From Thiobacillus denitrificans (GTDB taxonomy: Bacteria; Pseudomonadota; Gammaproteobacteria; Burkholderiales; Thiobacillaceae), in the NCBI GenBank assembly GCA_002403375.1, contig DHHQ01000027.1:40230-104229 (forward strand): 64,000 nucleotides of DNA, given 5' to 3'. The position numbers and the translations under genes are program-made. Positions 8,618-18,269 of this stretch are shown piece after piece. Each line of letters opens with the position of its first letter. The first letter of the stretch is position 1. The notes beneath the pieces were generated by a model. It was not told the origin of the DNA and searched no databases. It worked only from the letters and a program-made list of their open reading frames with translations.

Positions 8618-9064
8618 ATGTCGCTCAAGGCACGCATCACCGACGACATGAAATCCGCCATGCGCGCCAGGGACACGGCGCGCCTCGGCACGATCCGCTT
8701 GCTTCTGGCTGCCATCAAGCAGAAGGAGGTCGACGAGCGTGCCGAGCTGGACGATTCCGCAGTCGGCGGCATCGTCGAAAAACTCATCAAGCAGCGCAAG
8801 GATTCGATCAGCCAGTTCCAGGCTGCCGGTCGCGACGACCTGGTGGCGGCCGAGCAGGCCGAGCTCGCCGTGCTGCAGGCCTATCTGCCCGAGCAGCTTT
8901 CCGCGGACGAGGTCGAAGCGGCGATCGCCGCGGCGATTGCCGAGTCCGGCGCCTCGAGCGCCAGGGACATGGGCAAGGTCATGGGGCTGCTCAAGCCCCG
9001 TCTCGCCGGACGTGCCGACATGGGGCAGGTCTCCGCGCTGATCAAGACCCGCCTCGCCGGCTGA
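8618..9064 (+). CDS. yqeY: GatB/YqeY domain protein
   Basis: 148 residues, starting MSLKARITDDMKSAMRARDTA, matching the free-standing YqeY family that resembles the tail domain of the amidotransferase GatB. Helical bundle motifs such as YLPEQLS and the C-terminal DMGKVMGLLKPRLAGRADM are characteristic. It may act on tRNA-dependent amidation, but its role is not firmly known. In betaproteobacteria it commonly lies between rpsU and dnaG, as here. Confidence 0.9.
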   Translation: MSLKARITDDMKSAMRARDTARLGTIRLLLAAIKQKEVDERAELDDSAVGGIVEKLIKQRKDSISQFQAAGRDDLVAAEQAELAVLQAYLPEQLSADEVEAAIAAAIAESGASSARDMGKVMGLLKPRLAGRADMGQVSALIKTRLAG

Positions 9065-9115
9065 TTTCGCCCCGCCGCCCCAGCCGTCCCGGCCAGCGTC
9101 TATCATGAAGCGGCC

Positions 9116-10813
9116 ATGATTCCGCGCGACTTCATCGACACCCTGCTCGCCCGCGTCGACATCGTCGACGTCATCGATCGGCGCGTGCCGCTGAAGAAGG
9201 CCGGCCAGAACTACCAGGCCTGCTGCCCCTTCCACAGCGAGAAGACCCCCTCCTTCACGGTCAGCCCGACCAAGCAGTTCTACCACTGCTTCGGCTGCGG
9301 CGCGCACGGGTCCGCGCTCGGCTTCCTGATGGAATACGAGCACATGAGCTTCCCCGACGCGGTGGCCGCGCTGGCGCAGGACGTCGGCCTGCCGGTTCCC
9401 GAATCAGGCGAGCCGGACCGCCCGAAGCCGCCGCCCGCGCTGTGGGACGCGCTCGAGCAGGCTGCGCAGTTCTACAAGCAGCAGTTGAAGGCTTCGCCGC
9501 GCGCGATCGACTATCTCAAGCGGCGCGGCCTGACCGGCGCCATCGCGGCGCGCTACGGCATCGGCTACGCGCCCGACGGCTCGCCGCTCAAGCAGGTGTT
9601 CAAGGATTACGGCGCGGACGCACTCGCCGCCTCGGGGCTCGTCATCGACGGCGAGCGCGGGCGCTACGACCGTTTCCGCGACCGCATCATGTTCCCGATC
9701 CGGAACGTCAAGGGCCAGATCATCGGCTTCGGCGGCCGCGTGCTCGACCAGGGCGAGCCGAAATACCTCAATTCCCCGGAAACGCCGCTTTTCCACAAGG
9801 GCTCCGAGTTGTACGGCCTGTTCGAGGCGCGCGCGGCCATCAAGGCCGCCGGGCGCGCCATCGTGGTCGAGGGCTACATGGACGTGGTGGCGCTGGCGCA
9901 GCACGGGGTGGAGTTCGCCGTGGCCGCGCTGGGCACCGCGACCACGCCGATACACGCACGGACCCTGCTGCGCCACACCGACCGCCTGATCTTCGCCTTC
10001 GACGGCGACAACGCCGGCCGCAAGGCGGCTTGGCGCGCGCTGGAGAACACGCTCGAGGCGCTGCAGGACGGCAAGGAAGTCAGCTTCCTGTTCCTGCCCG
10101 AAGGCGAGGATCCCGACAGCTACATCCGCGCCCACGGCCAGGCCGCGTTCCTGCGCCTGCTGGACACCGGAACGCTGCCGCTGTCGGCTTTCCTGGTGCG
10201 TGAACTGACCCGCGACCGCAAGCTCGACACGCAGGAAGGGCAGGCAGCGCTGCTGAAGGCCGCCAAGCCGCTGCTGGACAAGATCGCGGCGCCGCTGCTG
10301 GCCCGGCTGATCCACAAGCAGGTGGCGGAACTCGCCCACCTGCAGGCCGAAGACCTCGGCCGGATGGGCATGCAACCCGCCCGCCCGGCCCGCCGCCCCG
10401 CCCCGCGGCCGCAGCGCCGCCCGGCGCCTTCCCGCTTGCGCAGCCTCGCCCGCACGCTGCTAATGAATCCCCAGCGGGCCGCCGAGATCGAGCCGCGCTG
10501 GCTCGATGTCAACGACCCGCTCAGCGAGCGCATGCGCGCGCTCACGGCCTGGCTGGCCGAGGCGGGGAACCGCCCCCTGCCCGCCCTCGCCGAGGCGGCG
10601 CGCGGCAGCCCGCTGGAAGCGCTGGTCGACGAACTGATGACCGACCTGCTCGACAAGGACGACGGCTGGGACTGGAACGCGGAATTCGACGGTGCGCTCA
10701 AACTGCTGCGTGACGACTGGCAGCGCCGCCGCCTGCAGCAACTGGCGGCGCGCCCCCTGGCAAGCCTCAACGCCGACGAACGCCAGGAACTGTCCGAACT
10801 GGCACGGTCCTAG
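9116..10813 (+). CDS. dnaG: DNA primase
   Basis: 565 residues. The N-terminal zinc ribbon uses C37, H40, C58 and C61. The RNA-polymerase/TOPRIM core has VVEGYMDV near residue 250 and AFDGDNAGRKAA near residue 294, the metal-binding acidic residues. The C-terminal part (about 430-565) is the DnaB-interacting domain, preceded by an arginine/proline-rich linker around 420-440. DnaG makes RNA primers at the replication fork. It lies between yqeY and rpoD. Confidence 0.97.
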   Translation: MIPRDFIDTLLARVDIVDVIDRRVPLKKAGQNYQACCPFHSEKTPSFTVSPTKQFYHCFGCGAHGSALGFLMEYEHMSFPDAVAALAQDVGLPVPESGEPDRPKPPPALWDALEQAAQFYKQQLKASPRAIDYLKRRGLTGAIAARYGIGYAPDGSPLKQVFKDYGADALAASGLVIDGERGRYDRFRDRIMFPIRNVKGQIIGFGGRVLDQGEPKYLNSPETPLFHKGSELYGLFEARAAIKAAGRAIVVEGYMDVVALAQHGVEFAVAALGTATTPIHARTLLRHTDRLIFAFDGDNAGRKAAWRALENTLEALQDGKEVSFLFLPEGEDPDSYIRAHGQAAFLRLLDTGTLPLSAFLVRELTRDRKLDTQEGQAALLKAAKPLLDKIAAPLLARLIHKQVAELAHLQAEDLGRMGMQPARPARRPAPRPQRRPAPSRLRSLARTLLMNPQRAAEIEPRWLDVNDPLSERMRALTAWLAEAGNRPLPALAEAARGSPLEALVDELMTDLLDKDDGWDWNAEFDGALKLLRDDWQRRRLQQLAARPLASLNADERQELSELARS

Positions 10814-10828
10814 CTTGCCACAAACATC

Positions 10829-10856
10829 GGGACAACGGTCCTACTTACGGTATAAT
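10829..10856 (+). promoter_or_regulatory. Probable sigma-70 promoter of rpoD
   Basis: A perfect TATAAT at 10851-10856 lies 16 bases after GGGACA (10829-10834, four of six matches to TTGACA). This is in the 109-base gap between dnaG and rpoD. It would allow rpoD expression independent of the operon promoter, as known for rpoD in other proteobacteria. It is called from sequence alone. Confidence 0.6.
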
Positions 10857-10922
10857 TGCCGGTTTTTGAACGATTTTTTCCTGCCCGCGCGTCTCGTGCG
10901 CGCGGGGAAGTCTGAGCGGAGA

Positions 10923-12845
<1,923 letters not shown>

Positions 12846-12850
12846 GCCCC

Positions 12851-12874
12851 CTGCCCCGCCTCCTGGCGGGGCAG
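12851..12874 (+). terminator. Hairpin downstream of rpoD
   Basis: A perfect 10-bp stem (CTGCCCCGCC / GGCGGGGCAG) with a TCCT loop, five bases after the rpoD stop. It is followed by a weak T-containing stretch (CCTGATTT) rather than a clean U-run, so it may act as a partial terminator or a processing and stability element before the tRNA. Confidence 0.6.
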
Positions 12875-12884
12875 CCTGATTTCC

Positions 12885-12925
12885 GGGCCTGTAGCTCAGC
12901 TGGTTAGAGCAGGGGACTCATAATC
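12885..12925 (+). pseudogene. 5' half of the host CAU tRNA gene, split by the mobile element (left junction)
   Basis: Bases 1-41 of a tRNA, from the acceptor strand GGGCCTG through the D-arm to the anticodon loop, ending at GGACTCATAATC (12914-12925). The missing 36 bases are found 7.5 kb away at 20445-20480. Joining the two gives a 77-base tRNA whose anticodon stem pairs (GGGGA with TCCCT, a G-U at 27-43) and whose acceptor stem pairs fully. The fragment cannot fold into a tRNA alone. The upstream promoter is presumably still active and reads into the element. Confidence 0.93.
12914..12925 (+). repeat. attL core (12-bp direct repeat)
   Basis: GGACTCATAATC, identical to 20433-20444. It is the longest exact match between the two element junctions and coincides with the tRNA anticodon arm. 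The integrase crossover must lie within it. The integrated element is the DNA between the two copies. Confidence 0.85.
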
Positions 12926-12944
12926 TTGAGGGAAATAAGTTTTC

Positions 12945-13021
12945 GGGCCTGTAGCTCAGTTGGTTAGAGCGCGCGACTCATAATCGCTCGGTCCACGGTT
13001 CAAGTCCGTGCAGGCCCACCA
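12945..13021 (+). tRNA. Complete tRNA with CAU anticodon (probably tRNA-Ile2), carried inside the mobile element
   Basis: A 77-base tRNA with encoded CCA. The acceptor stem GGGCCTG/CAGGCCC is perfect, the D-arm is GTAGCTCAGTTGGTTAGAGC, the anticodon loop is CTCATAA, and the T-arm contains GGTTCAAGTCC. C4-G69, C5-G68 and the variable region resemble tRNA-Ile2, whose C34 is changed to lysidine to read AUA; elongator tRNA-Met is the alternative. The stem lacks the initiator GGG/CCC pairs. It differs from the split host copy in the D-loop and anticodon stem, and positions 27-43 form a C/U mismatch where the host copy has G-U. It begins 19 bases after the left core, so the host tRNA promoter probably drives it. 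Confidence 0.93.
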
Positions 13022-13123
13022 AATACGCGGGATTCCAAAGGTTGGTGTCTCGCGTTTTTCACTTCTGAAGCCCTGAATTTTGGGGCGAGAGCCGGCTCCC
13101 AACCGCCTTCAGATTTCCTTCTG

Positions 13124-13157
13124 GGCTCCTTATAGGCTCCCGAGAAATGAGGGAAGC
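13124..13157 (+). repeat. Left arm-type repeats of the element
   Basis: Two motifs, GGCTCCTTATAGGCT (13124-13138) and AAATGAGGGAAGC (13145-13157). Both recur in the same orientation and order near the right end (20286-20300 and 20337-20349). The first contains an internal GGCTCC repeat. Position about 200 bases inside the core fits integrase or excisionase arm sites of a P4-type attP. Confidence 0.6.
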
Positions 13158-13246
13158 TAGGGGAAGCGCTGCCCAGCCTGATTGGCTCTTCCCGCGCCTG
13201 CGCCGCGCCTGCGATAATCGCCGCAATGACAAGCAGGGGGGGAGAA

Positions 13247-13735
13247 ATGCCAAGAAGGAAGCCGGATCCGGCGATGTCGCCGGAGGCCGTTGAACAAAAC
13301 GCTGTGGCCCCAGAAGATCGCTGGCTGCCGCCCCGAGCGACGGCAGCCGTTCTTGGGGTCTCGGAGAAGTGGCTCGCGGCCGCGCGCGAGGGCCGCAAGG
13401 GCGTTGAGGGCCCCCCCTTTCGGAAATTGGGGACGGGAAAAACCTCTCCCGTCCGCTACAACCTCGCGAGGCTCAGGGAATGGATCGAGTCATTTCCCGA
13501 GATGGTCGATCTCGCTGGCCGCCAATCATCCCTGCGCTCTTTCGCGGACTTCAAAGGTCTCATCGGGACAGGCATGCGGGCGCTGGAAGAGCGCTGGCTT
13601 TTCGCGATCTCCAATGGCAAGCCAGTCGATTTCTTCCAAGCGCTCAATGAGGGCATTGTCGAGAATAAGCCGGCGACTCGCTATCGCTGGCTGACGCCAG
13701 CCACCTGGATTCAAATGAGCGACGATGATCAATGA
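13247..13735 (+). CDS. AlpA/MerR-type helix-turn-helix protein (possible excisionase or regulator)
   Basis: 162 residues from ATG 13247, chosen over the in-frame ATG at 13226 because a GGGGGGAG ribosome site precedes it. A helix-turn-helix of the HTH_17/AlpA kind covers about residues 28-80: PPRATAAVLGVSEKWL, then GPPFRKLG and VRYNLARLREWI. The remainder (about 85-162) is not recognised. Such proteins on P4-like elements often act as excisionase or activate the integrase. It lies at the left end beside the arm repeats and overlaps the next gene by four bases (ATGA). Confidence 0.65.
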   Translation: MPRRKPDPAMSPEAVEQNAVAPEDRWLPPRATAAVLGVSEKWLAAAREGRKGVEGPPFRKLGTGKTSPVRYNLARLREWIESFPEMVDLAGRQSSLRSFADFKGLIGTGMRALEERWLFAISNGKPVDFFQALNEGIVENKPATRYRWLTPATWIQMSDDDQ

Positions 13736-14352
13736 AAAGCACAGCGGCGAAAAAGAAAACGAAAGGCCGGGGTTCTTTCCGCAACAAAGCTGAACGCGAA
13801 CCTTGGGACGCTCAGTTGAGCGAAGAGGCCAGAGCCCTAAGTTCCGCTTTGGAAACAGATAATCCAGAAGCGCTAAATGCGGCGCTGGGCGACGAGAATC
13901 CGCTGGCCCTTCGCTTTATTTTTCCCGATGGCAATACTCACGGTTTCCTGACCTTGGCCGCGCTCGCGGGCAGTTGGAAATGCCTCATGACTTTGCTCGA
14001 CGATAGGGATCGCTATTGGGGATGCTTGAACGAGCTCGATTCGGAAATGGACCGCCTCAGCGGAACCGACAGGGTGAATTTCGAGAGAGCAACCAGGCGC
14101 TCAGTCGACAATGGAATTCCTGGAGCCATCGAGGTTTACCGATGCTTTCTGTATTGGGCTCTTCGGGATGCTGGCCAAGAAGCAAGGCTCAGAGCGAAAG
14201 AGCTCGCATCACAAGACGAACACTTGGCACACGCCTTGGCGCACATTCACGCAGAGGAGGAACGCGCGAGTCTGAGCAATCCCCAGGTTGCCCCTCTGCC
14301 GAAGTCGGCTGAAAAGTCTTCTGCGAAGGGAGGGCGTGGCGGCGCCCTTTAA
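13732..14352 (+). CDS. Element protein of unknown function
   Basis: 206 residues with no family I recognise. The N-terminus is lysine- and arginine-rich (about 1-22). The middle is helical, with a segment around residues 78-90 that weakly recalls an ankyrin helix pair. The C-terminal 30 residues are low-complexity. There are no membrane segments or signal peptide. It begins at an ATGA overlap with the helix-turn-helix gene, so the two form an operon and may act together. Confidence 0.6.
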   Translation: MKSTAAKKKTKGRGSFRNKAEREPWDAQLSEEARALSSALETDNPEALNAALGDENPLALRFIFPDGNTHGFLTLAALAGSWKCLMTLLDDRDRYWGCLNELDSEMDRLSGTDRVNFERATRRSVDNGIPGAIEVYRCFLYWALRDAGQEARLRAKELASQDEHLAHALAHIHAEEERASLSNPQVAPLPKSAEKSSAKGGRGGAL

Positions 14353-14426
14353 AATGGCGTTCCAAATCTGCCGAGCACTCTTTCGCCGCAAGAGCCAGTT
14401 CGACGAAGGAGACGCGGGATTGATGA

Positions 14427-14960
14427 CTAGCTGCCTATCATCCGGCGGCTCTTCACGATGAGCGGGCGCCGCCGCTCCTTTTTCTCTCCGCCGTCATCGT
14501 CATTGCTTGCCTCTGATACCGTGGCGCCGCTCGGCTGCTCGCTTGCTGAAAGCACCACACTCGCCCGAAACTCCGCATGCGTGCGCCGCTCCGCGTTGGT
14601 CGTCCATACCAGCTCGGCATTGATGACGTAGACGTTGGTCGTGCCGGATTTCAGTATGTCGAGGTAGCGGCTGCGCTTCAGGAAGTTGATCTTCTTGCTG
14701 ATCGTCTGCCGCGACTTCTCGAACTGCTCCACGAGCGGGGTCATGGAGCAGACCAGCGCGTTGTCCGATCCCATCCGCTCGACGATCCACAACCATATCG
14801 CTAGCGCGAGCGGGTCGATGCGCCCGAGGCTGGCAATGTCGGTGATGTGCTTCCGATAGAACTGCACAAAGTCCTTGTTGATCTCCCGCCGCCGCTCGTT
14901 TTCCGAGATGACCTCGCCGGTGTTCTGGTCAACGACCTTCCTGATTTCGATTCTGCTCAT
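14427..14960 (-). CDS. RepL-like plasmid replication/maintenance protein
   Basis: 177 residues from ATG 14960, which has a strong GGAGGAG ribosome site seven bases upstream; a longer frame to 15011 lacks one. A winged-helix region spans about residues 60-130: SMTPLVEQFEKSRQTISKKINFLKR, then a tyrosine-rich wing leading to VYVINAELVW, which matches the late motif of the RepL family (Firmicute-type rolling-circle plasmids). The C-terminal 40 residues are charged and low-complexity. RepL on an integrated element would allow replication after excision. The assignment is by remembered motif similarity, so another winged-helix regulator is possible. Confidence 0.6.
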   Translation of the reverse strand: MSRIEIRKVVDQNTGEVISENERRREINKDFVQFYRKHITDIASLGRIDPLALAIWLWIVERMGSDNALVCSMTPLVEQFEKSRQTISKKINFLKRSRYLDILKSGTTNVYVINAELVWTTNAERRTHAEFRASVVLSASEQPSGATVSEASNDDDGGEKKERRRPLIVKSRRMIGS

Positions 14961-15229
14961 GGTGCTCCTCCGCTTGGTTGGGGTGATGGATGTGTGAATG
15001 CTGCTTAACAACCCATCTCAAAACGGAATGGCAATGTCAAATGCGACTAGCTTCCCTCTGTAGCCTAATTGGTTTACATATCTGTCAGCCGTTGCTTTAC
15101 ATCTGCTCGCCCGGAAGCATAGTAAACACAGGGATCCTAGGTGGTGCTCTTCTATGTCTGATTCATGGCCGCTTGCAATGCGCCTCCTCCGGTGGTTTGC
15201 TGGATTGCGAAAAACACGGGAGGAACGAC
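14961..15229. other. Divergent intergenic region of the element (possible replication or control region)
   Basis: 269 bases between the RepL-like gene and the small gene at 15230, with lower GC than its surroundings. It contains a spaced near-repeat, TTTACATATCTG (15073-15084) and TTTACATCTG (15096-15105). The divergent arrangement implies two promoters here. I see no coding signal once starts are trimmed to good ribosome sites. An origin role is a guess. Confidence 0.35.
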
Positions 15230-15538
15230 ATGAGTCCACAACTTGAAGCGCGCGATCTTCTTCGGCTTCGGCTCGATGGGATGAGCCTCGACGAACTCAA
15301 GCAGCACATCACCAAGCTGCGGGAGGTGCATGAGATGTTATGCGAATACAGCAAGGCGCTCGGCATAACCGCCAACTCGCGATGGGATGCCTTGCACCTA
15401 ATCAAGAGCATCGTCCAGCAGCTTGAGCAGGCTCAACTGCTGGTCGAAGAGATCCAGGCGAGTGATGCTCATGCTCTGGAAGAGGAGCATGAGCATGATG
15501 AGGCGCAATCTCGCCTAGCCCCGCCAAAAATGTTTTGA
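15230..15538 (+). CDS. Small helical protein upstream of oriT and relaxase
   Basis: 102 residues from ATG 15230, preceded at six bases by GGGAGG. A longer open frame upstream has no ribosome site and is rejected. The protein is almost all helix with leucine-rich amphipathic stretches (about residues 8-75), then an acidic, histidine-containing tail. It resembles no family I can name. Its place directly before oriT and the relaxase suggests a relaxosome accessory role, which is inference from position only. Confidence 0.6.
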   Translation: MSPQLEARDLLRLRLDGMSLDELKQHITKLREVHEMLCEYSKALGITANSRWDALHLIKSIVQQLEQAQLLVEEIQASDAHALEEEHEHDEAQSRLAPPKMF

Positions 15539-15567
15539 GAGGCCCCGCGCTGGCGCGAGCGAACAGA

Positions 15568-15594
15568 ACCGAGCTTGCTCGGTGTAGTGAGTAG
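15568..15594 (+). other. Candidate MobV-type origin of transfer (oriT)
   Basis: A perfect 7-bp inverted repeat with a 2-base loop (ACCGAGC TT GCTCGGT, 15568-15583), followed at once by GTAGTGAGTAG (TAGTGAGTAG at 15585-15594). MobV-family oriTs have a hairpin followed by a conserved TAGTGnGTTA-like nick region, as in pMV158. Position just upstream of the relaxase gene agrees. The nick would be expected within TAGTGAG/TAG by analogy. Confidence 0.7.
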
Positions 15595-15644
15595 ACCGAT
15601 GGACGGTCGTGCTTTTCCGGTTTTGGCGCGCTATGCATGTGGGC

Positions 15645-16643
15645 ATGGATACACGACACAACCCCAACGCTCCCTATGCCGTCTTGCGCGTGGACAAGCG
15701 GAAGGCCAAGGCAATGGGAGCAATCGCCGCCGCCTCTGCGCACCAGATGCGGCAGCGACCGACACCAAACGCGAAACCCGATGGGCCTGCGCCCATCGTT
15801 TTGCACCTGGCGGGTGGAGAGACTCCGTATCAAGCAGCGCGCGCGCTGCTTGAGGGCGCGGAGCGCCGAAACCGCGATACCGTGCTCTGCCGGGAGATCG
15901 TGCTCTCTGCGAGCCCAAGCTATTTTCGGCCTGGGCGCGAGCACATCGGTGGCGCCTATGACCCTGAACGGGCTAAGGCGTGGGCACGGATATCGTTGGC
16001 GTGGGCAAGGCGGCTATGGCCGGATCAACTAGCGTCGGCGGTGCTGCATTTAGCGGACGAACAGTCGCCGCATCTCCACTTGCTTGTGGTGCCACGCCTT
16101 GCGAAGCCGGAGGGGGGGTGGAAGCTCAACAGCAAAGCGCTGTTTGACCGCGACAAGTTGCGCGCTTTGCAAACCTCGTATGGTGAAGCGATGGCACCGC
16201 TTGGAATCCGCCGAGGTGAGCCGGGCAGCAAGGCGAAGCATGTCGAAGTGTCGCAGTTTTATGGCGCCGTCATGTCGGAGCGGCCCCCCATGCCAAAGCT
16301 GACTCTACCGCCACCGCCGAAAAAGCCGGAGGAGGATACCGGCGCTCGCGCGCTCGTCGGCGGCGTGGCCGCTGCGCTCGGCATCACCACAGAAAGCGAG
16401 GAGCGGAAGGCGAGATACGAGGAGGAGTATCGGGAATGGCAGGCGGAAGTGAGGAAGGCGAAGGAGGCGCGGCAACAGGCTTGGGACGACCTCCAGCGGC
16501 GCGCTGCTTATTCAAACCTGGTCAATCGCAAGTATGCTAATTCAGGTTGGTCACCAAAAGCGGAAAACATCCTCGCACCACGTCCTGACCGGAAGCCCCC
16601 AAGCACAAGGGATGCACTATCTGAGAAGCCAAGAATGCGGTAG
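15645..16643 (+). CDS. MobV/Mob_Pre-family relaxase
   Basis: 332 residues from ATG 15645; ATG 15633 is an alternative and neither has a clear ribosome site. The N-terminus has the family pattern YAVLRVDKRKAKAMG followed by RPTPNA (about 39-43). The metal-binding relaxase motif HLADEQSPHLHLLVVP lies at 135-150, matching HxDExxPHxH. The C-terminal part is charged and helical. The enzyme nicks oriT and pilots the strand during mobilization. The start region lies next to the oriT, so expression is probably self-controlled as in pMV158. It is shorter than many MobV proteins (about 400-500 residues). Confidence 0.85.
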   Translation: MDTRHNPNAPYAVLRVDKRKAKAMGAIAAASAHQMRQRPTPNAKPDGPAPIVLHLAGGETPYQAARALLEGAERRNRDTVLCREIVLSASPSYFRPGREHIGGAYDPERAKAWARISLAWARRLWPDQLASAVLHLADEQSPHLHLLVVPRLAKPEGGWKLNSKALFDRDKLRALQTSYGEAMAPLGIRRGEPGSKAKHVEVSQFYGAVMSERPPMPKLTLPPPPKKPEEDTGARALVGGVAAALGITTESEERKARYEEEYREWQAEVRKAKEARQQAWDDLQRRAAYSNLVNRKYANSGWSPKAENILAPRPDRKPPSTRDALSEKPRMR

Positions 16644-16687
16644 TCGCGAGATCAAGCAGTTATAGATCACGCACTACCGTCGCCTAC

Positions 16688-17251
16688 TCACTCTTTTTTC
16701 CGTGAAGCTTCCCATGCAGCTTCCCACTCCCGATATTCTGCAGTGTCTTCATGTTTGACACCCGTAAGTAGGCCTAGTTTGGTATAGCCTGTTGGTTGAA
16801 AGTCAGGTAGCTTGAACGAGAGGAAATCGATACCACCTAATCTCATGGCCTCGAGGAACTGAGGATTCTTTTGCAGTCCGCCAATTGTGGTTCCCCCGAA
16901 TTCAATACCTATGCGATTTAGCTCTATGAATGCTTCGCTGCCGGGTATCCAATCTAGTCGGGCCACTATGGTTTTATGAAATGCAATTTCTGTAGCTGTC
17001 CAGTTGTCAGTGCTTCCATTTCCCAATAGGTTATCTGCAGCATCGATCACACCTGCTATATATCCTAACAAATCCAGGAGGAGTTGATTGGACAGACTCC
17101 ACGATGAGATTCGTGGTTGGAGTATGAGTTTCTGAAACCCGCCCGCATTTAAGTAATTCAGGTATGGGTTGATTAAAGATAAGATTCTCTCTGCATTGGC
17201 TTGATGCTTCGCAAATTCGCGTTTCATTAAGAATCGCTTAATGATATTCAT
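16688..17251 (-). CDS. Cargo operon gene 4, unknown function
   Basis: 187 residues from ATG 17251; a GTG at 17266 overlapping the previous stop by one base would add five residues and is also plausible. I recognise no family. The protein is mostly helical with a hydrophobic stretch around residues 50-75 that may be a buried helix rather than a membrane span. Base composition is clearly A+T-richer than the chromosome around the element. It is the last gene of the four-gene operon read leftward from 18706. Confidence 0.6.
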   Translation of the reverse strand: MNIIKRFLMKREFAKHQANAERILSLINPYLNYLNAGGFQKLILQPRISSWSLSNQLLLDLLGYIAGVIDAADNLLGNGSTDNWTATEIAFHKTIVARLDWIPGSEAFIELNRIGIEFGGTTIGGLQKNPQFLEAMRLGGIDFLSFKLPDFQPTGYTKLGLLTGVKHEDTAEYREWEAAWEASRKKE

Positions 17252-17265
17252 TTGGCCTATGCCCA

Positions 17266-17610
17266 CTATCGTTGGTTATGAAAATCTGGCCCTAAATATT
17301 CATTTAGCGAATCCTCCAACTGCTTGACTATTTCGGGTTTTACCCAGCCGTTATCGAGCGCCATGTTGGCGACCTTAATCCACCATTGCGCACTTTGCGC
17401 AACTCTCGGGTTAGACGGGTCTAGGTTCCGGCTGTTATATGCAAGATAAGCAATGGCCAGTTCATGTTCATTCAATGATGGATTGTGCTCGGAAACCTTT
17501 ATAAGATCCTCAGCGCTATTTCGCTCTAATGCAATCCGATAGTTTCGAAGAAGGGCCTCTCTCGTCTTTCTGAATTTGCTGGCTGTCTTGATCACATCAA
17601 AAAATCCCAT
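17266..17610 (-). CDS. Cargo operon gene 3, unknown function
   Basis: 114 residues from ATG 17610, preceded by AAGGAG seven bases upstream. An ATG two codons earlier is too close to that site, and a longer open frame upstream runs into the preceding gene. The sequence is helical: a basic N-terminal part (VIKTASKFRKTREALLRNY), then alternating acidic and hydrophobic residues recalling a tetratricopeptide-like helix pair, without a firm match. It is A+T-rich. It is followed by gene 4 with near-overlap, implying coupled translation. Confidence 0.6.
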   Translation of the reverse strand: MGFFDVIKTASKFRKTREALLRNYRIALERNSAEDLIKVSEHNPSLNEHELAIAYLAYNSRNLDPSNPRVAQSAQWWIKVANMALDNGWVKPEIVKQLEDSLNEYLGPDFHNQR

Positions 17611-17663
17611 GGCCATGCTCCTTGGTAATGGCGCTGCGTTGACTTGCTGCCATGCAAGGGGGG

Positions 17664-18269
17664 TTAACCTCCCCCCATTACGACCTCGGCGACAATACGG
17701 CCATCGCGCCGGATGGCATATCCCCTGACCCCCGCCCATATATGTTTTGTTTCGTCTCTCGTGGAAGCGAATGACCAGAGTTCGTCTCCGGGTTGCATGG
17801 CAGCCTTGAGCGAGCGCCAAACGTTGTTAAGGTGGCCGAAGGGAACAGGCGGAACGGCGCCCAGGGGATCATCGATCCGCTCCCATGCCTCCACCTCCTC
17901 CACTGTGGTCGGTGCAACCAGATTGCCGGAGTGGGCGTGGAACTTGGCGTTGTTTTCGGCTTCCATTTCGCTGCCAGCTACGGTGTTCGGTTGCGTGTTG
18001 GCAGATAAGCCCGCCTTCAGGCGCCCATATGCCACGACCAAGACGAGAAATGGCCAAGTTGCCATCACCGATAGAAAAATGAAAACAGGAACCAGCCAGT
18101 CGCTTATGCATTCCTGGATACGCAAGCCCAAAGGTTTGCCATCCGGATAGAGGAGGTCGCTCAGGTCTACCAGCGGTTTCCCTGCACGCGGGTCGTAATG
18201 AACCATTCGTAGAATCAGTATCGACACTACGGCACCGATGAGGAAATAGCCTGAGATCCAGTATGTCAT
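17664..18269 (-). CDS. Cargo operon gene 2: two-span membrane protein
   Basis: 201 residues from ATG 18269, which overlaps the stop of gene 1 by four bases (ATGA). Two hydrophobic spans lie at about 4-22 and 60-82, with a polar loop between them. The C-terminal half is soluble; its end (GDELWSF, then GYAIRRDGRIVAEVV) resembles a tail I associate with widespread uncharacterised proteobacterial proteins. No enzyme motif is seen. A membrane component coupled to a small soluble partner is a pattern seen in toxin-immunity or defence modules, but nothing here proves that. Confidence 0.65.
   Translation of the reverse strand: MTYWISGYFLIGAVVSILILRMVHYDPRAGKPLVDLSDLLYPDGKPLGLRIQECISDWLVPVFIFLSVMATWPFLVLVVAYGRLKAGLSANTQPNTVAGSEMEAENNAKFHAHSGNLVAPTTVEEVEAWERIDDPLGAVPPVPFGHLNNVWRSLKAAMQPGDELWSFASTRDETKHIWAGVRGYAIRRDGRIVAEVVMGGG

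Noticed and set aside
12885..12925. A second functional tRNA gene in tandem
   Set aside because: It stops at the anticodon loop and has no 3' half in place; its partner half is at the far end of the element.
12945..13021. Initiator tRNA-fMet
   Set aside because: The three G-C pairs next to the anticodon loop that mark initiators are absent, and the first pair of the acceptor stem is matched.
14990..15229. N-terminal extension of the small gene at 15230
   Set aside because: The extension lacks a ribosome site, is A+T-rich and cysteine-rich at its start, and a strong GGGAGG precedes the ATG at 15230.
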